From G965247475 sp965247475 (GTDB taxonomy: Bacteria > Chloroflexota > UBA11872): a stretch of DNA of 64,000 nucleotides. Position numbers and translations under genes: made by a program. Location: positions 620,001-684,000 of the forward strand of contig OZ252016.1 in NCBI GenBank assembly GCA_965247475.1, in the 5' to 3' direction. Of this stretch, positions 8,632-16,523 are shown piece after piece. A model generated the notes under the pieces. That model was given only the letters and a program-made list of their open reading frames with translations, searched no databases and was not told the DNA's origin. Each line of letters starts with the position of its first letter. Positions within the stretch are counted from its first letter, which is position 1.

Positions 8632-8680
8632 CCCTCGGCGGGCGCCGTGCGGTGGCCGTACGGCGGGCGTGCGCTTCGGC

Positions 8681-8754
8681 CGGTCAGGCTAGTAGCCCAA
8701 CTTAAGCGGTCGAGGCTAGTAACCTTCGGCCGCCTTGGCGCGAGACTAGTGGCC
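8681..8754. repeat. three imperfect short direct repeats
   Basis: The core (G/A)GCTAGTARCC recurs at 8687-8697, 8714-8724 and, as GACTAGTGGCC, at 8744-8754, each preceded by a GTC(G)A or GCGA-type stretch, spaced 27 and 30 bp. They lie between the transposase remnant and the tRNA-Leu 3' end. The role is unknown; they could be recombinase arm sites or chance. Confidence 0.35.
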
Positions 8755-8785
8755 CTGCGCCGCCCGCGCCCGACCCCCGCGCCGT

Positions 8786-8808
8786 GCTCCCCAACAGGTT
8801 TGGGGAGC
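8786..8808 (-). terminator. hairpin just beyond the tRNA-Leu 3' end
   Basis: A perfect 9-bp stem (GCTCCCCAA paired with TTGGGGAGC) with a 5-nt loop, ending 11 bp from the tRNA 3' end. There is no U-tract on the tRNA-transcribed strand, so intrinsic termination would be weak; it may instead serve as a processing or pausing structure. Confidence 0.4.
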
Positions 8809-8818
8809 CGCGTAAAGG

Positions 8819-8902
8819 TGCCGAGGGCGGGACTCGAACCCGCATGACCCGAAGATCACTAGCCCCTCAAGCTAGCGCGTCTACCAATTCCGCCACCTCG
8901 GC
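8819..8902 (-). tRNA. tRNA-Leu (GAG anticodon)
   Basis: 84-nt class II tRNA. Acceptor strands GCCGAGG and CCTCGGC pair perfectly, with A as discriminator. The D arm has TGGTAGACGCG, the anticodon stem CTAGC/GCTAG has loop TTGAGGG giving anticodon GAG, there is a long variable arm, and the T arm is GCGGGTTCGAGTCCCGC. It reads Leu CUC/CUU codons. The 3' CCA is not encoded. The 3' two thirds are duplicated at 2086-2136, making this gene the likely integration target of the segment to its left. Confidence 0.95.
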
Positions 8903-8936
8903 AGGGAAGCTCGATTATAGACGCGGGCCATTCCGT

Positions 8937-9686
8937 TCAGGTTCGCCGGCGCGTCGCGGTGTGCCCGGCCGCCGCCTCGACAAGCGCCTCGAACAGCGCC
9001 AGATGCGCCGGTCGATCGACGAGGTCTTCCGGGTGCCATTGCACTGCGAGCACGAACCTTCTCCACGGGTCCTCGACGGCTTCCACCAGGCCGTCCGTGG
9101 TCCGCGCCGCCACCTTCAACCGGCGCCCGACCCTTGCGATGGCCTGATGGTGGCGCGAGTTGGCGGGGAGGGCGTCGGCCGCCACGATCCGCCGGAGTCG
9201 CGAATCCGGCTCGATCGCCACCACGTGATCCGGCGACAGCGGAGGCTCGACCAGCCGGTGCCGCAGCCCTTGCGGCCGCTCCGAAGGCAGATCCTGGATC
9301 AGCGTGCCGCCGCGGGCGACGTTCAGCACCTGCAGGCCGCGGCAGATCCCGAAGATCGGAAGGTCGGCATCCTCCACCGCTGCCAGGATGTCGAACTCCT
9401 TGGCGTCGCGCCCGCGATCCGGCTGAACCGTAGCGTTCAGCGCGATCTCGCCGTATTTGCCGGGATCGACGTCGGCGCCGCCGCTGAGGATCAGTCCGTC
9501 AATCTCCGCCAGCGTCGCGTCGACATCGGTATCCGGCCCTATCGGGACGATCACAGGGCGGCCGCCCGCCGTGGCGACGGCCTCGAGGTACTCCTCGCGA
9601 AGCTCGGTGTGCGCGCGCCCGTGACCGGACGTATCGCTCGCGCTCGAGCTCAGGTCCCCGGCGGTGATCCCGATGACCGGTTTCAT
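8937..9686 (-). CDS. class I glutamine amidotransferase-like hydrolase (PuuD/peptidase C26 family)
   Basis: 249 residues starting MKPVIGITAG. The family hydrolyses gamma-glutamyl amides (for example gamma-glutamyl-GABA in putrescine breakdown). Nucleophile Cys in FGICRGLQVLN, oxyanion GGADV region, HHQAI and the catalytic His-x-Glu in QWHPEDL are all present. Start: the downstream ATG 9686 matches the family N-terminus better than ATG 9707. It is divergent from the MOSC gene, sharing a 74-bp intergenic region that is duplicated at 4021-4142. No polyamine genes are nearby, so the physiological substrate is open. Confidence 0.85.
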   Translation of the reverse strand: MKPVIGITAGDLSSSASDTSGHGRAHTELREEYLEAVATAGGRPVIVPIGPDTDVDATLAEIDGLILSGGADVDPGKYGEIALNATVQPDRGRDAKEFDILAAVEDADLPIFGICRGLQVLNVARGGTLIQDLPSERPQGLRHRLVEPPLSPDHVVAIEPDSRLRRIVAADALPANSRHHQAIARVGRRLKVAARTTDGLVEAVEDPWRRFVLAVQWHPEDLVDRPAHLALFEALVEAAAGHTATRRRT

Positions 9687-9776
9687 ACAGATATCGGCGG
9701 TGGGCATCGACGCCCGGATATAATCCTGCCCGCCCGAGTCGCTCGCCAGGTCATCGTTCGGTGGACGCCAATCCGC
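9655..9776 (+). repeat. parental copy of the 122-bp duplicated segment
   Basis: Spans the 5' end of the amidotransferase gene, the divergent intergenic region and the first codons of the MOSC gene. It matches 4021-4142 without gaps at about 90%. This copy is the functional one because both reading frames continue. Confidence 0.85.
9719..9724 (+). promoter_or_regulatory. -10 element of the MOSC gene
   Basis: A perfect TATAAT, 36 bp before the GTG start at 9761 and conserved in the duplicate (4085-4090). There is no recognisable -35 at 16-18 bp, so activation by a factor or a degenerate -35 is possible. Confidence 0.5.
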
Positions 9777-10198
9777 ACGTTGCCTGGGTGCGGGTCTCGC
9801 CGGAACCCGGGCGCAACATCCCCGTTGCCAGTCTGAATCTGATCGAGAGCCTCGGAATCGAGGGCGATCGCCACGCGAAGCGCGGCCGCCGCAGCCAGGT
9901 CCTCATCATGGACACGGAAACCCTGGATGCACTGGATCTGCGGGCGGGTGACGTACGTGAGAACATCGCCACCAAAGGGCTTGATCCGGCGTCGCTCCAA
10001 GAAGGCGACCGCCTGCGCGTTGGACCCGACGCCGAGCTGGTCGTGTCCCATCCGTGCGCTCCGTGCAGCAAGATGGATGCGCTCCGCCCCGGTCTGCAGG
10101 AGGAGATCCGCGGACGGCGCGGAATGCTGGCCGTCGTCGTGCGCGGCGGCGTGGTGGCCCCGGGCGACGCCATCGCGGTCACCGCCGCGGAGATCTAA
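9761..10198 (+). CDS. MOSC domain-containing protein
   Basis: 145 residues, GTG start. MOSC domains bind sulfur or metal-sulfur groups through a conserved Cys and occur in molybdenum cofactor sulfurases and stand-alone proteins such as YiiM. The conserved core is visible: GDRHAKRG, GDVRENIATKGLD, the Cys region SHPCAPCSK and a C-terminal RGGVVAPGDAI. It lacks the N-terminal beta-barrel of mARC-type proteins. It is transcribed divergently from the amidotransferase; aroD follows 206 bp downstream. Confidence 0.85.
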   Translation: MDANPHVAWVRVSPEPGRNIPVASLNLIESLGIEGDRHAKRGRRSQVLIMDTETLDALDLRAGDVRENIATKGLDPASLQEGDRLRVGPDAELVVSHPCAPCSKMDALRPGLQEEIRGRRGMLAVVVRGGVVAPGDAIAVTAAEI

Positions 10199-10404
10199 CG
10201 GCGACGGCGGCCGGAGAGCGTGGGTCCCGAGCGGCAAATGTGTGTCCTGATCGTTACTGCAGGCCCTGACGGGCTCGCCGACGGCGTCGCATTGTGCTGG
10301 GCCGGGTGGGAGGTGCGCCCTCCCGAGCGCTTCGCGGACGCCCGCATCGGCTCGACCGGGCCGAACGCGGCCCCGTGCGCGCCGACCCTTATGGGGCGCG
10401 CCAG

Positions 10405-11367
10405 ATGAGCGCCGTGACGTCTCAAAGCCGGCGGCTCATCGCCGTGGCCATCGGCGCCCCGGACTCGAAAGAGTTGCGCCGCGATCTGGATCTGGCGTCC
10501 GGCGCGGCCGACCTCGTCGAGCTGCGCATGGATCTCATGCCGTGGCTCCAGGTGCGCGCGGCGCTGGCCGATCTGCCGTGCCCGGTGATCGTCACCGTGC
10601 GCCCCACACGCCAGGGCGGCGGATTCGACGGCGACGAGCGTGACCGCATCGCGCTGCTGCGCGAAGCCGTCGAGCTCGGCGCGACGGCGATCGATGTCGA
10701 GGACGATGTGCTCGACCAATTCCCCGCGAACGGTCCCTCGCTCCGAATCGGCTCGTTCCACGACTTCGACGGGATGCCGTGGAACTTCGAGGCGCGCGCC
10801 CAGGCGATCGCGGAGGCCGGTCTCGACATCGTCAAGTCGGTCGGGACCGCGCGCACGCTGGCCGACGTACTCGTGCCGCTCCGGTATCTGCGCCGCTCGC
10901 CAGGGCCGGCGATCGCCATGGCCATGGGGACGGCCGGCGCGGCAAGCCGCATCCTGTGTCTGCGTGAGCCGTCCTGCTTCCTGACCTACGCCACGGTAGA
11001 GCCCGCCCGCCCCACGGCGGACGGGCAGATCGACCTGGACGATATGCGGCACGTGTACCGGGCCCGCCACATCGGCCCCGAGACTCGCGCGATCGGCGTC
11101 ACCGGGGCGGATGCAAGCGGCGGCCTGTTGCGCGAAGCTAACGCCGCGATCGCGGCCCGCGCGGTTGACGCCGTGGCCGTCCCGCTCCCCGCGACGCCCT
11201 ACGGGTCCGCATACCTCCGTGATCTGATCGATCCGGGGTTCGCCGGGATCGTCGCGGCCGCCCCAAGTTGGGGACGATCGCATGTTCGTAACCCGGCCGG
11301 ATGGATCCCCATCGACGCCACCGGCATCGAAGGCGTCCAGCAAATCCTGGATATCGCCCTTAGCTGA
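10405..11367 (+). CDS. aroD: type I 3-dehydroquinate dehydratase with vestigial AroE-like tail
   Basis: Third step of the shikimate pathway: dehydration of 3-dehydroquinate through a Schiff base. Residues 1-210 hold the AroD barrel: VELRMDL, TVRPTRQGG, catalytic His in GSFHDFDGM, Schiff-base Lys in DIVKSVG, and the substrate-binding Arg and GQ (SRIL, PTADGQIDL). Residues about 214-320 continue with MRHVYRARHI, TRAIGVTG and VDAVAVPLP, which follow the layout of the start of the AroE domain in AroD-AroE fusions. The AroE catalytic Lys/Asp motifs and the whole NADP domain are missing. I read this as a former bifunctional enzyme whose AroE half has degenerated. ATG 10405 is chosen because it is adjacent to the AroD fold. 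Confidence 0.85.
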   Translation: MSAVTSQSRRLIAVAIGAPDSKELRRDLDLASGAADLVELRMDLMPWLQVRAALADLPCPVIVTVRPTRQGGGFDGDERDRIALLREAVELGATAIDVEDDVLDQFPANGPSLRIGSFHDFDGMPWNFEARAQAIAEAGLDIVKSVGTARTLADVLVPLRYLRRSPGPAIAMAMGTAGAASRILCLREPSCFLTYATVEPARPTADGQIDLDDMRHVYRARHIGPETRAIGVTGADASGGLLREANAAIAARAVDAVAVPLPATPYGSAYLRDLIDPGFAGIVAAAPSWGRSHVRNPAGWIPIDATGIEGVQQILDIALS

Positions 11368-11419
11368 CGCCCGCCAGGCGCACGGCGGGCACGAGCGAGT
11401 CACACGACGGGTCCGCGGC

Positions 11420-11596
11420 CTGGTCCCCGATTCGAACGCCCTCGTACATGTGACGTCCGATTTCGATTCGCCTAACCTGGCGATCATGCGGGTGGACGGT
11501 ACGGATCGACGACGCTTGCTTCAGCGGTTCGGCGATGATTTCGAGCCGAATGTCGGTCCGCGCTTCGCACCGGCGGCGATCGGATCGGACGCGTGA
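11420..11596 (+). pseudogene. remnant of a TolB/PD40-type beta-propeller protein
   Basis: The frame reads VPDSNALVHVTSDFDSPN, then LAIMRVDGTDRRRLLQR and DDFEPN, the hallmark of WD40-like PD40 repeats (usually SPDG..IAFxSDRDGxxEIYxMxxDGT..RLT). Only one repeat survives and no start is evident. Its stop TGA overlaps the GTG start of the following MFS gene (GTGA), probably by chance. Confidence 0.45.
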
Positions 11597-12858
11597 GCGT
11601 CGGCCAGGCCGTCGCGACCTACGGGCGCCAGACGCGCTGGTTCTTCCTGCGTATCAGCCTGTTCTGGTTCGGCCTGTCGTTCATCTGGGGCGGGCTCAAC
11701 ATTCAGGTCCTCCCCTGGCGTGTCGACCAACTGGTGGACGAGCAGATCAGGGGCACGGCAATCGGCGCCCTCGTCTTCACAGGACTCGTGATCGCGATCA
11801 TCGTTCAACCGATCGCCGGGGCGATGAGCGACCGCGCCACGCTCCGTTGGGGCCGGCGGCGCCCATTCGTGGCCGTTGGCGTAGCGGCGTCAATCCCATT
11901 CCTGATCTTCATCGGCGTCGCCCCCAACTACGGCTTGCTGTTCGTGGCGCTGGTGTTTCTTCAGATCGCCGCCAACATTGCCCACGGTCCCTACCAGGGC
12001 GTCATTCCCGACCAGGTCGCGCCGGCGCACCGGGGCCACGCATCCGGGTTCCTCGGGCTTGCGAACCTCATCGGCACGCTGGCCGGCGCGGGGGTTGCGG
12101 GCGCTTGGCTGAGCGCCGGTCAGCTGCTCCCGGCCATGCTCACCATCGTCGCCGTGGTGTCGATCTCGTCGCTTGTCACGTGGCTGGTCGTGCGGGAATC
12201 GCCGACGTCCTCCACCATGCCGCCGTTCGCCGGCGTCATTCGCGAGCTCTCCCAGCGCCTGGGCGAGCTGTCCGCCCGCCCGGCCTTCATATGGCTGATG
12301 CTGTCCCGCCTGCTCTTCTTCATGGGACTGCAGGCGATGGACAACTTTCTCCAGCTGTTTCTCCGCGACGGCCTTGGCGAGTCTGACCCGGAGCTCAAGA
12401 CCACTGGGGTACTCGGGGTCGTGCTGATCGTGGCTCTGCTCACCAGCGTGCCGGCCGGCTGGGCCGCGGACCGCTACGGAAAACTGCGCCTCGTGGCGCT
12501 TGCCGCGGGCCTCGGTGGGCTCAGCGCTCTGCTGATGATGTCCGCCGAGGCATACGTCCCGGTGCTCATCTACGCCGTCTTCTTGGGACTCGCTGTCGGG
12601 TTGTTCACGGCCGCCGACTGGGCGGTTGCGATCGATCTCATCCCCGACAAGTCCGCGCCGGGCCTGTATATGGGGCTCAGCAACGTCGCCACCGCCGGCG
12701 GCGATGGACTGGCCACGCTCTCGGCCGGGATCGCGCTCGATCTCGTTGGATTTCGCGGTGTGTTCGCGATGATGGCCCTCTTCTTCGGCCTCTGCTTGTT
12801 CGTGCTGATCGGGGTCCGCAGAGCGCTCGCCCAAACCGGCGCGCCCATCGCGGCCTGA
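11593..12858 (+). CDS. MFS transporter (GPH/SLC45-like sugar transporter type)
   Basis: 421 residues with about 12 hydrophobic segments. The loop between helices 2 and 3 has GAMSDRATLRWGRRRPF, the MFS signature of the GPH/sucrose-transporter-like branch, and the second half has the related AADRYGKLR. It would move a small organic solute across the cytoplasmic membrane with a cation; the substrate is not predictable. GTG start 11593. No co-transcribed sugar enzyme is adjacent. A GC-rich hairpin lies just after the stop. Confidence 0.85.
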   Translation: MSVGQAVATYGRQTRWFFLRISLFWFGLSFIWGGLNIQVLPWRVDQLVDEQIRGTAIGALVFTGLVIAIIVQPIAGAMSDRATLRWGRRRPFVAVGVAASIPFLIFIGVAPNYGLLFVALVFLQIAANIAHGPYQGVIPDQVAPAHRGHASGFLGLANLIGTLAGAGVAGAWLSAGQLLPAMLTIVAVVSISSLVTWLVVRESPTSSTMPPFAGVIRELSQRLGELSARPAFIWLMLSRLLFFMGLQAMDNFLQLFLRDGLGESDPELKTTGVLGVVLIVALLTSVPAGWAADRYGKLRLVALAAGLGGLSALLMMSAEAYVPVLIYAVFLGLAVGLFTAADWAVAIDLIPDKSAPGLYMGLSNVATAGGDGLATLSAGIALDLVGFRGVFAMMALFFGLCLFVLIGVRRALAQTGAPIAA

Positions 12859-12862
12859 TCGC

Positions 12863-12885
12863 AGGGCCGCGCGGCGCGCGGCCCT
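12863..12885 (+). terminator. GC hairpin after the MFS gene
   Basis: Perfect 10-bp stem (AGGGCCGCGC paired with GCGCGGCCCT), 3-nt loop, 5 bp after the stop codon. There is no T-tract, so termination is probable only by position and stability. Confidence 0.5.
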
Positions 12886-13032
12886 CTGGCTCGCGTGCTC
12901 TAGACTCTTGCGAAGGGCTGTCTTCGCTGCCCGGCGTCTCGCACGTGGAAAGGGCTGCGGCCGATCGACTACGGCCCGTCGGCCGTGGTGACTCGAATCA
13001 ACCGGGGCGTCCGGATCGAGTGCGCGATCGAC

Positions 13033-13971
13033 ATGACGGACACGACGCCGGGACCCGGTCGAGCCGGCTGGACGACGGGACTCCACTACTTTCGCCGGGG
13101 GCTGCGCGTCCTCGGCCTCTCCCCCGGTCTGTACGCGGAGATTCTGGTGCTGTTTGCGCTGCCCGCGGTCGGCGCCGCACTGCTCTCGATCTCCGACTAC
13201 CCCCAGAGCTTCGCTCGATCGGTGCTGACGGTGTTGCTCTCGGGAATCTCATCGACGGTTGCGCCGGTAATGATCATGATCCCGGTCGCGGCCGGATTCC
13301 ACGGCCGGAACCTCGGGCTGCGCCGGTCGCTCGCGGACGGCGTCCGCTGGTTCCCGCGGTACTACTGGACCAACGTGCACACCAGCGTCATCTTCTGGGC
13401 GCCGGTCGGGTCGCTGGTGGCTCTCTATGTATGGCGCAGCCGGGTCGCCGCCCTCGACGGGGCGTTAGAGGTCATCGTGTCCGGCTTGTGGATCCTGCTC
13501 ATCGCGGTCGCCGGGATCTACCTTCACTCGCGCACGCTGCTGGCGCCGTTCCTTGCCGTCCACGGCAACCTGCCCGGCACGCTTGCCGCGCTCGAGGCCT
13601 GGCGCCTCAGCGGCCGGTATTTCCCCCAGGTCTTTGGGATGTTCGTCGTTTCGTCCGCGCCTACCGCCGTGCCGCTGAGCATCGCCATCGTGGGCCTCTG
13701 GCTCGGCCTTGCATCGGTCCCCGACGCCCGGGAGACCCTCACCGTGATGCTGCCCTCACTGGTGTGGGTCGCGATCAAGATCGTCCGACCGTTTCTGGTC
13801 ACCGCAACCTACGGCTTGTACCAGGATCTCTGGCCGATCGAGCAGGCGAGACGCGAGGATGAAGGCCACCCGGCCACGCCGGCCGTGGCCCGGATCCTCC
13901 TGCGCGTGTCGTGGTGGGTGCCGCGGGTCGCGGGGTTCCTGGTCGGGCGGCGGGTTGATTGGACGATCTAG
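13033..13971 (+). CDS. multi-pass membrane protein of unknown function
   Basis: 312 residues from ATG 13033 (MTDTTPGPGRAG); an upstream in-frame start at 12985 adds only a low-complexity extension. About six hydrophobic stretches are visible (near residues 35-55, 75-100, 120-140, 150-175, 200-225 and 240-260), with basic cytoplasmic loops and a C-terminal polar tail. It resembles the general design of glycerophosphoryl-phosphodiesterase-membrane or YesL-like proteins, but no diagnostic motif was found. It is preceded by a separate intergenic region and is probably transcribed alone. Confidence 0.7.
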   Translation: MTDTTPGPGRAGWTTGLHYFRRGLRVLGLSPGLYAEILVLFALPAVGAALLSISDYPQSFARSVLTVLLSGISSTVAPVMIMIPVAAGFHGRNLGLRRSLADGVRWFPRYYWTNVHTSVIFWAPVGSLVALYVWRSRVAALDGALEVIVSGLWILLIAVAGIYLHSRTLLAPFLAVHGNLPGTLAALEAWRLSGRYFPQVFGMFVVSSAPTAVPLSIAIVGLWLGLASVPDARETLTVMLPSLVWVAIKIVRPFLVTATYGLYQDLWPIEQARREDEGHPATPAVARILLRVSWWVPRVAGFLVGRRVDWTI

Positions 13972-14185
13972 CGACTGCGATCGGCCGGGGGCGCGGCGCC
14001 GGACAGCCCGAAATGCCTTCCTCGTGTGACCTGGACGCTCGTCGGGCGCCGGTCGGCTATGCAGCGCGAGGCCAAGTCGTGGATAATCCCGCGTCGCAAT
14101 TGCCGGCTGTAGTGCGTGTGCGCTCGTTGTGTGCGTCGGGGGGATACGGATGACAACGCGGGCCAGCGTGGGTGAGGTCTAGCGA

Positions 14186-14302
14186 ATGGAACTAAGTCTG
14201 CAGACGGTGGTCTTCTTTCTCGTTATCGTTGGCTCGCTTGGCGGCTTGCTTATCGGACTCATCTACTGGCTGTATCGCATGATTTGGGGATCAGACGAAT
14301 AA
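14186..14302 (+). CDS. 38-residue single-span membrane peptide
   Basis: ATG preceded by GGTGAGG about 9 nt upstream. The product is short: a polar MELSLQ start, a continuous hydrophobic helix (about residues 7-30, Gly-rich in the centre), then RMIWGSDE. The composition, single helix with positive-inside end and good ribosome site argue for a real small protein. It could be a subunit-stabilising peptide of a membrane complex, but no partner gene is adjacent. It is followed by a GC palindrome and convergent hisF. Confidence 0.6.
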   Translation: MELSLQTVVFFLVIVGSLGGLLIGLIYWLYRMIWGSDE

Positions 14303-14310
14303 GGGGTCCC

Positions 14311-14324
14311 GGGCCGCGCGGCCC
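14311..14324. terminator. GC palindrome between small peptide gene and hisF
   Basis: Perfect 14-bp palindrome GGGCCGCGCGGCCC in the 73-bp gap between convergent genes. It could terminate either direction; there is no T-tract. Confidence 0.35.
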
Positions 14325-14375
14325 AGCCGCGCGCGCCCGCATGCTTTAGGAACGGCGCTCGTCGCCCGAGGCTCG

Positions 14376-15164
14376 TCAGGCCGTCGTGTCGTACTGGTCC
14401 ATCCGCATCGGCAGACCATCCGCCGCGAGCCGCTCCTTCACCTCGCGAATCGTGAAGACCTCGAAGTGGAAGATCGAAGCCGCCAGCACCGCATGCGCGT
14501 GACCATCCACGAGCGCCTCGCGCAGGTGGTCCAGCGTGCCCGCGCCGCCCGAGGCGACTACTGGAATATGCACGCGATCGGCCACGGCGCGTAGAAACTC
14601 CACGTCGTATCCGTCGCGCGTGCCATCGGCATCGATGCTGTTGAGCACGATCTCCCCGGCGCCCAGCTCCTCGCCGCGCCGAGCGGTCTCGACCGCATCG
14701 AGGTCCGTGGGCGTCCGACCGCCGTCCAGATAGACGCGCCACGCCGGCGGATCGGCCTCCGGGATCCGAAGCGCATCGATCGACAGCACCACGCATTGAG
14801 ATCCGAACCGATCGGCCCCTCGACTGATCAGCTCGGGCTCTCGATGGGCCGCGCTGTTGATCGACACCTTCTCCGCCCCGCTGCGCAGCATGCGGTACAT
14901 GTCGTCGGTCGTCCGCAGCCCGCCCCCGACGGTGAGCGGGATGAAGACCTGGGACGCCACCCGCTCCACCAGCGCCGACATGATGTCGCGCTGCTCGGCC
15001 GATGCGGTGATGTCGTAGAACACGAGCTCATCCGCTCCCTCGCGGTCGTAGCGGGCCGCCAGCTCGACCGGATCGCCCGCATCCACGTCCGCGGAGAACT
15101 TGACCCCGCGGACGTTGCGCCCGTCCTTGACGTCCAGACACGGGATCACGCGCCTAGTTAACAT
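14376..15164 (-). CDS. hisF: imidazole glycerol phosphate synthase, cyclase subunit
   Basis: 262 residues from ATG 15164 (MLTRRVIPCLDVKDGR). HisF uses ammonia from HisH to convert PRFAR to imidazole glycerol phosphate and AICAR. Catalytic Asp in CLDVKDG, the phosphate-binding TVGGGLRT and ASGGAG loops, and SINSAAH are present. It overlaps hisA by 11 bp and is the last gene of the long minus-strand run; its partners hisH and hisA lie immediately upstream, so channelling complex subunits are co-translated. Confidence 0.97.
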   Translation of the reverse strand: MLTRRVIPCLDVKDGRNVRGVKFSADVDAGDPVELAARYDREGADELVFYDITASAEQRDIMSALVERVASQVFIPLTVGGGLRTTDDMYRMLRSGAEKVSINSAAHREPELISRGADRFGSQCVVLSIDALRIPEADPPAWRVYLDGGRTPTDLDAVETARRGEELGAGEIVLNSIDADGTRDGYDVEFLRAVADRVHIPVVASGGAGTLDHLREALVDGHAHAVLAASIFHFEVFTIREVKERLAADGLPMRMDQYDTTA

Positions 15165-15894
15165 AAGAATCCTCGCGCGCCGCCGCTCGCGCATCGGCGA
15201 TCGTGATCGCGCCGCTGTAGAACGCCGTCCCAATGATCACGCCGTCCGCACCGGTCCGCCGCAGGTCCCGCACGTGGTCGATCGCGCCAACGCCCCCCGA
15301 CGCGATGACCGGGGCGCGGCCGCCCAAGAACTCGACCAACGCGCGCGTCCCGTCGGTATTCGGCCGCGTGAGCGTTCCCTCAACGCTCACATCCGTATAG
15401 ACGATCGCGGCCGCGCCGGCCGCGGCCGCCGTCTCGACCACGACCTCGACCGGGGACTCCGACGCCTGCTCCCACCCCTCGACCATCACGTTGTCGGCGT
15501 TCACGTCAAGCGCCAGCGCCACGCGCGCCGGGAACTCGAGGGCGCACGCCGTCAGAAAGTCGGGGTCCCGCACCGCCGCGGTGCCCAGCACCACCCGTGC
15601 CGCCCCGTCAATCAGGGCGTCGCGAACGGCATCGAGCGAACGGAATCCGCCGCTGACCTGCACCGGGGTGTCGCCGACCGCCGCCAGGATCCGGCGCGTC
15701 ACCTCCGCGTTGGTCCGCGTGCCGCTGCGCGCGCCGTCCAGATCAACGACGTGCAGCCAGTCGGCGCCGTCCGCCACCCATCGGCGCGCCGCCTCGACGG
15801 GATCATCGAAGTAGACCGTTTCGGCGGCGAAATCGCCGCGGACCAGGCGTACCGCCTTCCCGTTGCGAACGTCCACGGCCGCGTAGATGTCCAT
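15154..15894 (-). CDS. hisA: ProFAR isomerase HisA
   Basis: 246 residues from ATG 15894 (MDIYAAVDVRNGKAVRL). A beta-alpha-barrel isomerase converting ProFAR to PRFAR. The first catalytic Asp is in AAVDVRNG, the second in the YTDVSVEGT region; phosphate loops are VSGGFRS and ASGGVG. It lies 5 bp after hisH and overlaps hisF. The N-terminus is AAVD where many homologues read PAID or PAVD. Confidence 0.96.
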   Translation of the reverse strand: MDIYAAVDVRNGKAVRLVRGDFAAETVYFDDPVEAARRWVADGADWLHVVDLDGARSGTRTNAEVTRRILAAVGDTPVQVSGGFRSLDAVRDALIDGAARVVLGTAAVRDPDFLTACALEFPARVALALDVNADNVMVEGWEQASESPVEVVVETAAAAGAAAIVYTDVSVEGTLTRPNTDGTRALVEFLGGRAPVIASGGVGAIDHVRDLRRTGADGVIIGTAFYSGAITIADARAAAREDSYVN

Positions 15895-15899
15895 GCTTG

Positions 15900-16523
15900 T
15901 TAGGCCGGCGCCGCGCCCTGGCCCGCGATCGCCGCGAAGTTGGCGTACAGGCGAAGCCCCGCGGGACCGCTCTTCTCTGGGTGGAATTGCGTCGCATACA
16001 GATTGCCGCGCGCGGCCGCGCTCATGAACTCCACGCCGTAGTCGGTGGTCGCGGCGGCGACCGACGCATCGTCGGGACGCGGGTAATAGGAATGCACGAA
16101 ATAGAAGTTGGTGTCCTGGGCGATGCCGTGGAACAACCGCGACTCGGCTACTTGGTGCACCTGATTCCAGCCCATGTGTGGGACATGCAGGCCGTGGGGG
16201 AATCGCACCACGCGGCCCGAGAGCACGCCGAGACACGGCGTCTCGCCGTCCTCCTCGCTCGCGTCGAGGAGCACCTGCAGACCCATGCAGATCCCCAGGT
16301 ACGGGACGCCGCGCTCGATCCTCGACACGACCGCGTCGTCCAGCTCACGGCCGTGCAGGCCGCTCATCGTGTCGCGGGCGGCGCCTACGCCCGGCAGGAT
16401 CACGGCATCGGCGCGGTCGACGGCCTTCGGATCGTTGGTGACCTCGAAGTCTGCGCCCACCCGCGCCAGCGCCCGGCCGACGCTGTGGATGTTGCCGGCG
16501 CCATAGTCCACGACCGCGATCAT
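15900..16523 (-). CDS. hisH: imidazole glycerol phosphate synthase, glutaminase subunit
   Basis: 207 residues from ATG 16523 (MIAVVDYGAGN). Class I glutaminase feeding ammonia to HisF. Triad: Cys in LGICMGLQVL, His and Glu in QFHPEKSG; oxyanion PGVGA loop present. Its ATG overlaps the hisS stop (ATGA), indicating translational coupling with the tRNA synthetase upstream. Confidence 0.97.
   Translation of the reverse strand: MIAVVDYGAGNIHSVGRALARVGADFEVTNDPKAVDRADAVILPGVGAARDTMSGLHGRELDDAVVSRIERGVPYLGICMGLQVLLDASEEDGETPCLGVLSGRVVRFPHGLHVPHMGWNQVHQVAESRLFHGIAQDTNFYFVHSYYPRPDDASVAAATTDYGVEFMSAAARGNLYATQFHPEKSGPAGLRLYANFAAIAGQGAAPA

Noticed and set aside
10195..11487. A 430-codon minus-strand frame opposite aroD
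   Set aside because: His/Arg/Gly-rich composition is typical of an antisense shadow; the plus strand carries the clear AroD motifs.
11890..13086. A 398-codon minus-strand frame opposite the MFS gene
   Set aside because: Low-complexity shadow with no family resemblance; the opposite strand encodes a clear membrane transporter.
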